64,000 nt of DNA from Candidatus Kuenenia stuttgartensis (GTDB lineage: Bacteria > Planctomycetota > GCA-002687715 > CAIWVZ01): assembly GCA_945860915.1 (NCBI GenBank), contig CAMARR010000003.1, positions 124,001-188,000 on the forward strand, read 5' to 3'. Below the pieces are notes generated by a model. The model saw nothing but the letters and a program-made list of their open reading frames with translations, was not told the DNA's origin and made no database searches. Each line of letters opens with the position of its first letter. Position 1 is the first letter of the stretch. Positions 54,108 to 61,294 of the stretch are shown here, in pieces. The translations under genes were made by a program, and so were the position numbers.

Positions 54108-55367
54108 TCAAGATCGGATGGGGACGATCTCCACATCCTTGAAGTGGATCTCGACGCCTTCGGACTGCAGACAGATCTTGCCGGCTCCGAGGTCAGCCTT
54201 CGAGCCGCGATTGACGACCTTTCCGTTGATACGAAGCTCGACATTCCCACCGTCAACTTCGATCTCGTAGTGATTCCAATCACCAACGGCATTCTCAGCG
54301 AAACCGAGATGCCGTACTCGGACGCCCTTTGTTCGATCAGCGTCGGTTTCGATACTGAACCCGCCGATGCGATAGAAATCGCCCGCTGTTTTCGACATGA
54401 GCTGGGCTTCGAGACTTCTCGGCCAAATCTTGTCGGGTCCGGTCATACGGAACAAAACGCCCGAATTCCCATCAGCCTTAGTCACCGGCGAGAATCGCCA
54501 GGCAACTCGAAGAATGAAATTGTCAAAGTCCTCAGTCGTGCGGACATACCCTGCGGGCTGACCCTTGCAAACAAGCACGCCATCCACAAATGACCAAGTT
54601 CCATCGATCGCCCCTGCGGGCTCAAGGTGGTGCGTCCAGCCAGTGAAGTCCTTGCCATTCAAGAGCCGTCGAGGAGCGCCACCACCGAAGCTCCGAATTT
54701 TCACATTTCGATACCACACGTCGTCGCTGTGGTCCTGCAGGACAATGCGGCCTTGAGTCATCAATCCAAACTTGGTTAGGTCCTTGAACTTGCTGGACTT
54801 GACTTTGGCCTTCCAGCCTTCGGAGGCTGTGTCAAACGACACCACACGCACGCCATTCAACCAGTGCTCGACTCGAGTGCCCACTGCGACAACACGTCCT
54901 TCATTGAACTCGCCAACGGGCTTCAGAACCCTGCCCACGCCTTCGTACAGCGCGTAGCACGATGCAGCAGACGTCCGTGGGTCTTTCCCGTCGGCATGCT
55001 TCGCATCGTCAAGGATCTGATACTCCGGAGCCGTAGCCCATGGAGCACTCTCTGTTTCACTCGACCGGTACATCACACCGGAATTGGCGCCTTCGCCAAC
55101 CTTCCACTCGAATCGAAGGTCAAAGTCTCCGTACTCATCGACGGTCGTGAGGTCACCTCCGCCCGCGCCCGCCACGTGTCGGAGAGCGCCATTCTCCACG
55201 GTCCATCCCTTGGCGGGGAATTCCTTCCCGCGAAACGACCGCCACGACGCAGTCGACGACCCGTCAAAAAGCGTTTTCCAAGACGATGCCACTTGGGCGG
55301 CATTTTGGCCTGTTGCAACTGCGACGACGGCACAAAGCACTACGGCAAAGCGACTCATGGCGTTCAT
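54108..55367 (-). CDS. Secreted protein with two DUF1080 domains
   Basis: 419 residues from ATG 55367 (GGAG 7 bp upstream). Signal MNAMSRFAVVLCAVVAVATG, then Gln. Domain 1 (about residues 28-215): WKTLFDGSSTASWRSFRGKEFPAKGWTVENGAL, FDLRFEWKVGEGANSGVMYRSSE, EYQILDDAKHADGKDP. Domain 2 (about 222-418): RRLLNGKDFTGWTHHLEPAGAIDGTWSFVDGVLVCKG, FILRVAWRFSPV, NSGVLFRMTGPDKIWPRSLEAQL, NHYEIEVDGGNVELRINGKVV. Same layout as the protein at 45347. First gene of a four-gene run with an MHS transporter, a GMO and a TIM barrel. It begins 105 bp from the divergent repeat protein. Confidence 0.92.
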   Translation of the reverse strand: MNAMSRFAVVLCAVVAVATGQNAAQVASSWKTLFDGSSTASWRSFRGKEFPAKGWTVENGALRHVAGAGGGDLTTVDEYGDFDLRFEWKVGEGANSGVMYRSSETESAPWATAPEYQILDDAKHADGKDPRTSAASCYALYEGVGRVLKPVGEFNEGRVVAVGTRVEHWLNGVRVVSFDTASEGWKAKVKSSKFKDLTKFGLMTQGRIVLQDHSDDVWYRNVKIRSFGGGAPRRLLNGKDFTGWTHHLEPAGAIDGTWSFVDGVLVCKGQPAGYVRTTEDFDNFILRVAWRFSPVTKADGNSGVLFRMTGPDKIWPRSLEAQLMSKTAGDFYRIGGFSIETDADRTKGVRVRHLGFAENAVGDWNHYEIEVDGGNVELRINGKVVNRGSKADLGAGKICLQSEGVEIHFKDVEIVPIRS

Positions 55368-55472
55368 AGTGGGCTCCGGGACGCGAGAGTACACGAAGAG
55401 TGGCGATGCTGCTTGGTGGGATTCATCGCGTTGGATTGGGTCCATGGGTTAGGAATCCACTAGACTCCTCTC

Positions 55473-57320
55473 ATGCGCCAAATCATCCTGCTTGTCCTTG
55501 CTCTCAGTGTGTTCAGTTCGATCGGCGCCGCGCAGTACGGTTTCACCGCCACCAACAACCTCCCTGTCGCTAACTCCGTAAATGATCAGGCGGTTCCAAA
55601 GCTCGCAGCCCGCTCAGACGGCGGGACATGGATCGCCTGGTTTGATCGTGCTGGGGCGAATTACGATGTGCGGCTGCAGCGGCTCGATGCCAACGGCTAC
55701 GAGTTGTTTCCACATAACGGAATGCTGGTCAGTGGCAATCCGCAGTCAAGCTCACTCGTTGACTGGGACCTCATCAATGATTCCGCAGGAAACGCGGTTC
55801 TTACATTCACGGATACTCGCGCCGGAGGCGATCTCGACGTATACGCCTATCGGGTATCCCCTACCGGCACGATGCTCTGGGGGATCAACGGAGTGGTGCT
55901 TTCAAGCGATGCACACTTTGAGGCCAATCCAGTCGTTGCGGAGATGACGGATGGTTCATTCGTGTTCGCGTGGTCGAGGTCGCCCACGGTTGGCGTCGCC
56001 CGTTTGGCCGTACAGAAGCTCGATCCGGCGGGGCTTCCTCAGTTCGGAGCAGTGGCACTTGAGATTTTCGGCGGCGCGACCGACGACCCGGGCTTCGTCG
56101 GGATCGTGGCAGCGCTCAGCGGCAGTTACATCCTGTCGTGGATCCGCGACATCACTCCATTCACTGCACCTCGGCATCTCTGGGTTCAGCGCTACGACAC
56201 CAACGGCACCGCCATGTGGGGAATCGCACCAGTGCAGGTCTACAACGCTGCGGCACTCCCCATTGCATACAAACCGGAGACGCTCTCCGACGGAATTGGC
56301 GGATGCTGGATTGCATGGCATGTGAGTGTCGGGGCGTTCTACCAGAGCCGCATCCAACACCTCGACGCCAATGGGGTCGAGGTGTTTGCCCATAATGGTG
56401 TCGAAATCTCGTTGGAACCGAACCGCTCGGACTTCAACCCGAGTGTCGTACCGCTCGCGGCGACCGGTGACGTGTTGGTTTTCTACAACAAGCGAGATTC
56501 CGCTCAGGCACAGTGGGGCATTGGCGGACAACGGATCACGTCAGGAGGCGCGCTCGCGTGGGGCCAAAACGGTATTGAGTTCGTCCCCTATGACGGCATC
56601 TTGGAAGAAGTCCCTCGCGCCGTCGCCACATCCAATGGCGCGATGTGCTTTGTTGAGCAAGCCTCCGGTGTCAACGCCACCTCGCTGGTTGGCTTTCGGG
56701 TCGACGCCAACGGACTTCCGCTTTGGACTCCAACGGTCCAATTCGCGTGCTCAACCCCAAGCCCGAAGGACAAACTTCGCGTCGGCCGTGGCCAGAACGA
56801 CTCAGCACTCCTTTGCTGGAACGACGCGCGCACTGACATCAATGATGTCTATGCACAGAATGTACGCGCCAACGGAGGCCTCGGTGCGGCACCTTCAGCC
56901 GTCACGCCCTATGGATGCGGAATCAACATCCCAGGCTCACTTACGTTGACTTCCGGAACTCCGTCGATCGGAACCAATTTCTCAGTCGGCCTACACGACC
57001 CAACGTCTTCGATGGCAATCGGGTCCATGTCTCTTCTCGTCGTCTCGGCACTCCCGCTTCCTGGGTTTCCCTGCGGGGCTGCGCTCCCGAACTATGGGAT
57101 GGTCGCGGGCTCAACAGGCGAACTCTTGGTCGACCTCAACGTGACCATCCTCCCGATCCTGACGGGCCCCACGTGGGTCGGGGCCCCGGTTCCGTTCGCG
57201 TTCGCACTCCCTAACTTTACGTCCATCATAGGCTTCGACGTGTTCATGCAGGGGGCGCTTGTGGATGGTGTCGGTCGCGTCGGACTGAGTAACGGCGTGG
57301 TGGTCCATATCGGCCCATGA
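55473..57320 (+). CDS. Secreted repeat protein, beta-propeller-like, with C-terminal module
   Basis: 615 residues with signal MRQIILLVLALSVFSSIGAA, then Gln. Eight recurring blocks of about 45-60 residues contain a QRLDANG-like turn: QRLDANGYELFPHNG, YRVSPTGTMLWGINGV, QKLDPAGLPQF, QRYDTNGTAMWGI, QHLDANGVEVFAHNGV, QRITSGGALAWGQNG, FRVDANGLPLW and QNVRANGGLG. This pattern suggests an eight-bladed or so beta-propeller. The last 135 residues (YGCGINIPGSLTL to LSNGVVVHIGP) form a second module also seen in the beta-helix protein at 61295. Extracellular, role unknown. Confidence 0.82.
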   Translation: MRQIILLVLALSVFSSIGAAQYGFTATNNLPVANSVNDQAVPKLAARSDGGTWIAWFDRAGANYDVRLQRLDANGYELFPHNGMLVSGNPQSSSLVDWDLINDSAGNAVLTFTDTRAGGDLDVYAYRVSPTGTMLWGINGVVLSSDAHFEANPVVAEMTDGSFVFAWSRSPTVGVARLAVQKLDPAGLPQFGAVALEIFGGATDDPGFVGIVAALSGSYILSWIRDITPFTAPRHLWVQRYDTNGTAMWGIAPVQVYNAAALPIAYKPETLSDGIGGCWIAWHVSVGAFYQSRIQHLDANGVEVFAHNGVEISLEPNRSDFNPSVVPLAATGDVLVFYNKRDSAQAQWGIGGQRITSGGALAWGQNGIEFVPYDGILEEVPRAVATSNGAMCFVEQASGVNATSLVGFRVDANGLPLWTPTVQFACSTPSPKDKLRVGRGQNDSALLCWNDARTDINDVYAQNVRANGGLGAAPSAVTPYGCGINIPGSLTLTSGTPSIGTNFSVGLHDPTSSMAIGSMSLLVVSALPLPGFPCGAALPNYGMVAGSTGELLVDLNVTILPILTGPTWVGAPVPFAFALPNFTSIIGFDVFMQGALVDGVGRVGLSNGVVVHIGP

Positions 57321-57450
57321 CACGCGTCAGGCCATCTACTATGGCTACCTGGCGCCTCACCGTATACGATGTTTGGGTTCGCGCGCAGTATGTCTTCCAT
57401 GCCGCTCCGGTGGAGACTCTGTAAACGTTCGTGTCAATGGAGATTCTGAA

Positions 57451-58434
57451 ATGACCTTGCGATTCTTCCCACTTGTCGCTGTGCTAGTTGCAACAGCCGT
57501 CGTCGCGCAGACGCCTTTTATCTATCACCCTGACGACAACACGGCGCCGAACTACTCCGCCCCAGCGGGCTGGTACCCATGGTTCACCAACGTGACCGGG
57601 TCGCGCGTTCAAACAATCGTGCCGGCATCAGCGTTGAGCAACGTGACCGGCGGACTGACATCCCTCGGCGCGTTCCTTGGAATCGCGAGCTCGTCGGGGA
57701 CTTCCGTCACATTTTCTCAGGTTTCGATCACCCTCGCGACGGCTACTGCGCCGACGATGACAACGACTTTCGCCAACAACTTCGTACCTGGGACGGCAGT
57801 GCAGGTCTTGAACGCGACCAATGTAGTCATCGCGTCGCCGGTTAACGGCTGGTACGACTTCCAGTTCACAGTTCCCTACGCGTACAGCGCAGGCGATCTC
57901 CTAGTGGATGTCGTTTGTCAGATCTCAGGAGTGTCCTACTTCAGCTCATCCGTTTCCACCCTCGTTCCACGACTTGTCGCCGCGACCTACACGGGCCAAG
58001 CGACGGGCGCCTACTCGACGGGCAGCGGAAACAAGTACCGGTTCGGGTACGACCCGTCGAACCGTCTCTTCGCAACTTCGCTCGGCTCCGGCTCAGGTGA
58101 TCTGACTCTGTCCGTTCAGAACCTCTCGCCGTTGGCTACGGAGGGTTTCCTCCTCATCTCGACGGACGCAACTCACCCTTTGGGAACGGGCCCGCTCTTA
58201 GGTTTGTACCCGGACGCACTGACTTGGCAGATCTTGACGGAACCCCTAACCCTCGGAAGTCCTTTCCATTTTCCCTGTAACGTCGGTTTGGGACTTTTCC
58301 CGGACGCACCGCTTGTCGCCCCACCCGGATCTTTGTCGTTCCTCGCTGGCCAGTCGTGGGATTTTGGATTCGTCGTTTTCGGTCCCGGCTTCACCTACAT
58401 CGGGAGATCCCCCGCCAATCGCGTTGTCTGGTAG
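57451..58434 (+). CDS. Secreted protein with shared C-terminal module
   Basis: 327 residues from ATG 57451 (GGAG 8 bp upstream). Signal MTLRFFPLVAVLVATAVVA, then Gln. N-terminal 210 residues are a beta domain rich in Thr, Val and Ser (FIYHPDDNTAPNYSAPAGWYPWF). The last 115 residues (GSGSGDLTLSVQNLSPLATEG to IGRSPANRVVW) match, by position and spacing, the end of the PKD protein at 58571: GSG-GDLTL, G-GP--G--PDA--W, GL-PD-P-V-PPG-L. No family recognised. Extracellular by its signal. Confidence 0.8.
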   Translation: MTLRFFPLVAVLVATAVVAQTPFIYHPDDNTAPNYSAPAGWYPWFTNVTGSRVQTIVPASALSNVTGGLTSLGAFLGIASSSGTSVTFSQVSITLATATAPTMTTTFANNFVPGTAVQVLNATNVVIASPVNGWYDFQFTVPYAYSAGDLLVDVVCQISGVSYFSSSVSTLVPRLVAATYTGQATGAYSTGSGNKYRFGYDPSNRLFATSLGSGSGDLTLSVQNLSPLATEGFLLISTDATHPLGTGPLLGLYPDALTWQILTEPLTLGSPFHFPCNVGLGLFPDAPLVAPPGSLSFLAGQSWDFGFVVFGPGFTYIGRSPANRVVW

Positions 58435-58470
58435 GCAGCTTCACCTTGGCACTCATCACCGATACTCACG

Positions 58471-58491
58471 GAGGGCGGCGCAACCGCCCTC
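58471..58491 (+). terminator. Perfect hairpin after a secreted protein gene
   Basis: GAGGGCGG and CCGCCCTC form an 8-bp perfect stem with a 5-nt loop, 37 bp past the stop at 58434. There is no T-run after it, so a terminator of reduced strength is the likely reading. Confidence 0.5.
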
Positions 58492-58570
58492 ATGTATGCT
58501 GCACAGTCGGTAAGTCGCCCTACAATACAGATTCAAGACGTTCACACATTCAAAGTCACAGGAGATCATC

Positions 58571-59869
58571 ATGAAGATCAGGTCCATCGCAACCGCTGCA
58601 TTTTTGGTCGGCGCGGCCGCACACGCCCAGTTCTCACAAGCACTCCCTAACGGTCCCGCCGCAGTGAACCTCCTCACCGCAGAAGGAAACAGTTCATCGG
58701 CGTACCCATTCGGGACTGTCAATCCAAACATGTGGCATTGGAACTATGACTCGACGAATTTCGTCGCGGCGTTTCCGATCATCATTAACGCCGTGTCGTT
58801 TCGTGCAAATGGAGGCTCGGCGGGTACAGGGGGCACCCTTCCCAACTTTGAGGTGACGATGGCGTCATCTATTATCAACTGGTCCGCTGGGGTGTCAGGT
58901 ACGGTTTACTCCAGCGTGATGGACGTGGACACAACGGTTGTCTACAGCGGCAGCATTACTTTCCCTGCCGGTCCCCACACGACGCCCGCCGCTTGGGTGA
59001 CACTGCCACTCCAAACGCCCTTCCTTTACAACCCAACGCTGGGCAAGGACTTCATCCTGCAGATCAAGTCGTCTGGCCCCAACACGGCTGTGGCAGCGAA
59101 TGTCGATCTTCATTCCGGCGCCCAAGCTCAGCGGTATGGCAGCCAGACGAGTGCAACGCTCACTGCCGCCAACTTTGGAAACACTGGCATCGTCGGTGTC
59201 TGCAAGATCGACTACACGCCGGCCACCGGCCTGTACTCGGGCTTCAACTCGACGCCAGTATCGGGCCCAGCGCCGCTCACTGTGCAGTTCACCAGCACGA
59301 CGTTCACGAGCGATCCAGGTGGCGTCACCAGCTACGCGTGGGATTTCCAAAATGACGGCATTGTCGACTCCAATCTGCCCAACCCGAGCCACACGTACTA
59401 CTCACCGGGCAGCTACAGCGTCGCGTTGACCACAACCGACGCCACCAACCCGCCAAGCACACTTCTCAAGCCCAACGCCATCAACGTTCTGCAGTACGTC
59501 TTGTCTGCCGTCACCAGCGGCAGCGGCGTAGGCGACCTGACCCTGACTGGAATTCCGATACTGGGCTCTCCGGGTTCGGCGTCTGGCTACACATTCATCT
59601 CGTTTAGTCTCGCCCCAACGATCGGCTCTGGTCCATTCTTCGGGATCGTTCCGGATGCAGCTTCGTGGGCGAGCATCTCGTACGTCGAGGCTCCCGGTTT
59701 CCCGCTCCACTACACCGTCGTTCCAGGCTTGTACCCAGACTCGCCGTTCGTCGTGCCACCCGGAACCCTGAGCAGCTTCGCCGGATTTGGCGTTGACTTT
59801 GTCCAAGTCGGACTTACACCAGCGTTCGGATTGGCCTTCGTAAGTAACGTTTCTCGCGCGACATTCTGA
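58571..59869 (+). CDS. Secreted protein with PKD domain and shared C-terminal module
   Basis: 432 residues with signal MKIRSIATAAFLVGAAAHA, then Gln. The N-terminal 215 residues are a beta domain. A PKD domain follows at about residues 220-300 (GPAPLTVQFTSTTFTSDPGG, then YAWDFQNDGIVDSNLPNPSHTYYSPGSYSVALTTTDA). The last 115 residues (GSGVGDLTLTGIPILGSPG to VSNVSRATF) are the same module as in the neighbour at 57451. PKD domains often mediate carbohydrate or protein contact outside the cell. A conserved-hairpin region follows before the helicase gene. Confidence 0.85.
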   Translation: MKIRSIATAAFLVGAAAHAQFSQALPNGPAAVNLLTAEGNSSSAYPFGTVNPNMWHWNYDSTNFVAAFPIIINAVSFRANGGSAGTGGTLPNFEVTMASSIINWSAGVSGTVYSSVMDVDTTVVYSGSITFPAGPHTTPAAWVTLPLQTPFLYNPTLGKDFILQIKSSGPNTAVAANVDLHSGAQAQRYGSQTSATLTAANFGNTGIVGVCKIDYTPATGLYSGFNSTPVSGPAPLTVQFTSTTFTSDPGGVTSYAWDFQNDGIVDSNLPNPSHTYYSPGSYSVALTTTDATNPPSTLLKPNAINVLQYVLSAVTSGSGVGDLTLTGIPILGSPGSASGYTFISFSLAPTIGSGPFFGIVPDAASWASISYVEAPGFPLHYTVVPGLYPDSPFVVPPGTLSSFAGFGVDFVQVGLTPAFGLAFVSNVSRATF

Positions 59870-59896
59870 GTTTCCGGCCGGTTCTCGATTGTCATG

Positions 59897-59922
59897 AGGG
59901 CACGGATCTGCCACCGTGCCCT
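59897..59922 (+). promoter_or_regulatory. 9-bp inverted repeat immediately before the DEAD-box helicase start
   Basis: AGGGCACGG and CCGTGCCCT form a perfect 9-bp stem with an 8-nt loop. It begins 27 bp past the stop of the PKD protein and ends 1 nt before the chosen helicase ATG (59924). It may be the terminator of the upstream gene (TTTT follows a few bases later) or a structure hiding the helicase ribosome site; no AGGA-type site is visible otherwise. Confidence 0.55.
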
Positions 59923-59923
59923 T

Positions 59924-61282
59924 ATGCGTTTTACCGACCTCGGTCTACATCCTGACATCGTTCGCGGCATTAAAGATCTCGGATACCAACGTCCAACTCC
60001 GATTCAGGAGTCATCCATGCCGCCTGCGCTGGAGGGCAAGGACGTCCTCGCGTGCGCAGCGACGGGCAGCGGCAAGACTGCCGCATTTGCATTGCCGATC
60101 CTCCAGCGCCTGATCTCCAAGCCCCGTGGTGGGACCCGCGCTCTCATCCTGACACCCACGCGCGAGCTCTGCGCCCAGATTGCTGAAGCGATCAGCGAAC
60201 TCTCTGTCCATACACCCCTCGGCGGAGCCCCCGTGTACGGCGGTGTGAGCATGGGCCCTCAGGAACATGCTCTGCGAACTGGCGTCGACATCATCGTTGC
60301 GACGCCAGGCCGTCTGCTTGATCACCTTCGCTTCCCCTATGCCCAATTCGATCGTCTCGAAGTGCTTGTCATCGACGAAGCCGACCGCATGTTGGACATG
60401 GGGTTTCTTCCTGACATCCGTCGCATTTTAAAGCGGCTTCCAACCCGGCGTCAAACTCTGTTCTTCTCAGCAACGATGCCGCCCCCGATCGCGCAACTCA
60501 CCAAAGAGATGTTGCACGCGCCCGTCATGATCGACCACGCTCGCCGAGCGGAACCACCGGCGCTGATCGATCAACGTGCGTACGCTGTCGACGCAACTCG
60601 CAAGTCCGAGCTGCTCTTGGACCTAATCACGCGGGACGAAATCAAAGACGCCATCGTCTTTACTCGAACGAAGGCACGCACCAATCGTCTGGCAGAGTTC
60701 CTCGAAAAACGTGGCGTCAATTGCGGCCGAATTCACGGCAATCGCTCGCAGCGTCAACGCGAAACGGCACTGTCGGGATTCAAGGACGGCCGTACGCGCA
60801 TTTTGGTTGCAACTGACATTGCCGCACGCGGCATTGATGTCGATCAACTGAGTCACGTCGTGAACTTCGACGTGCCGCACGTTCCAGAGGACTACATCCA
60901 CCGCGTCGGTCGCACGGGACGCGCCGGGTCAACCGGTGAAGCCATTACGTTTGTTTCTCCGGAAGAAGAGAAGGACTTTCGCGCGATCGAGAAGGCCATC
61001 GACCGCGTCGTTGAACGCATTCGAATTCCGGAATTCTCTCGGCCATCAGCCCTCGCTCCGAAGGGGCTCGGCGCGTCCAATCCTCGATCCCCAGGGCGCC
61101 CGGCTCGCCCATCTCGCGCTCCACAGGGACGCCCATCCAATGCCGCCAACGCGAGTGGCAAACCACAGCCATTCTTCCAGCGAGGCACGAGCGAACGTCC
61201 AACCGGACGCGCGGTCTCGCGCACCCATGGGTCGCCACCTGGCCGCCCGTCGCGAGGGCGCCCTTCGCGTGGCCGCCCCTAG
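59924..61282 (+). CDS. ATP-dependent DEAD-box RNA helicase, RhlE type
   Basis: 452 residues from ATG 59924; an in-frame ATG at 59894 would add ten residues. Motifs in order: Q-motif (YQRPTPIQ), I (ATGSGKT, residues 46-52), Ia (PTREL), Ib (TPGR), II (DEAD), III (SAT), IV (IVFTRTKAR), V (ATDIAARGID) and VI (HRVGRTGR). The DEAD box is followed by the RhlE/SrmB-type MLDMGFLPDIR. A basic tail of about 75 residues (RPARPSRAPQGRP; GRPSRGRPSRGRP) is typical of RhlE-type helicases and should bind RNA. They remodel RNA in ribosome assembly, decay or cold adaptation. It ends 12 bp from the convergent beta-helix gene. Confidence 0.95.
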   Translation: MRFTDLGLHPDIVRGIKDLGYQRPTPIQESSMPPALEGKDVLACAATGSGKTAAFALPILQRLISKPRGGTRALILTPTRELCAQIAEAISELSVHTPLGGAPVYGGVSMGPQEHALRTGVDIIVATPGRLLDHLRFPYAQFDRLEVLVIDEADRMLDMGFLPDIRRILKRLPTRRQTLFFSATMPPPIAQLTKEMLHAPVMIDHARRAEPPALIDQRAYAVDATRKSELLLDLITRDEIKDAIVFTRTKARTNRLAEFLEKRGVNCGRIHGNRSQRQRETALSGFKDGRTRILVATDIAARGIDVDQLSHVVNFDVPHVPEDYIHRVGRTGRAGSTGEAITFVSPEEEKDFRAIEKAIDRVVERIRIPEFSRPSALAPKGLGASNPRSPGRPARPSRAPQGRPSNAANASGKPQPFFQRGTSERPTGRAVSRTHGSPPGRPSRGRPSRGRP

Positions 61283-61294
61283 AACACCTTCGTC

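Noticed and set aside
56326-56949. 207-residue plus-strand ORF
   Set aside because: Alternative frame of the clear secreted repeat protein at 55473.
58521-58526. TACAAT resembling a -10 promoter box before the PKD protein gene
   Set aside because: No matching -35 box at the right spacing; chance match cannot be excluded.
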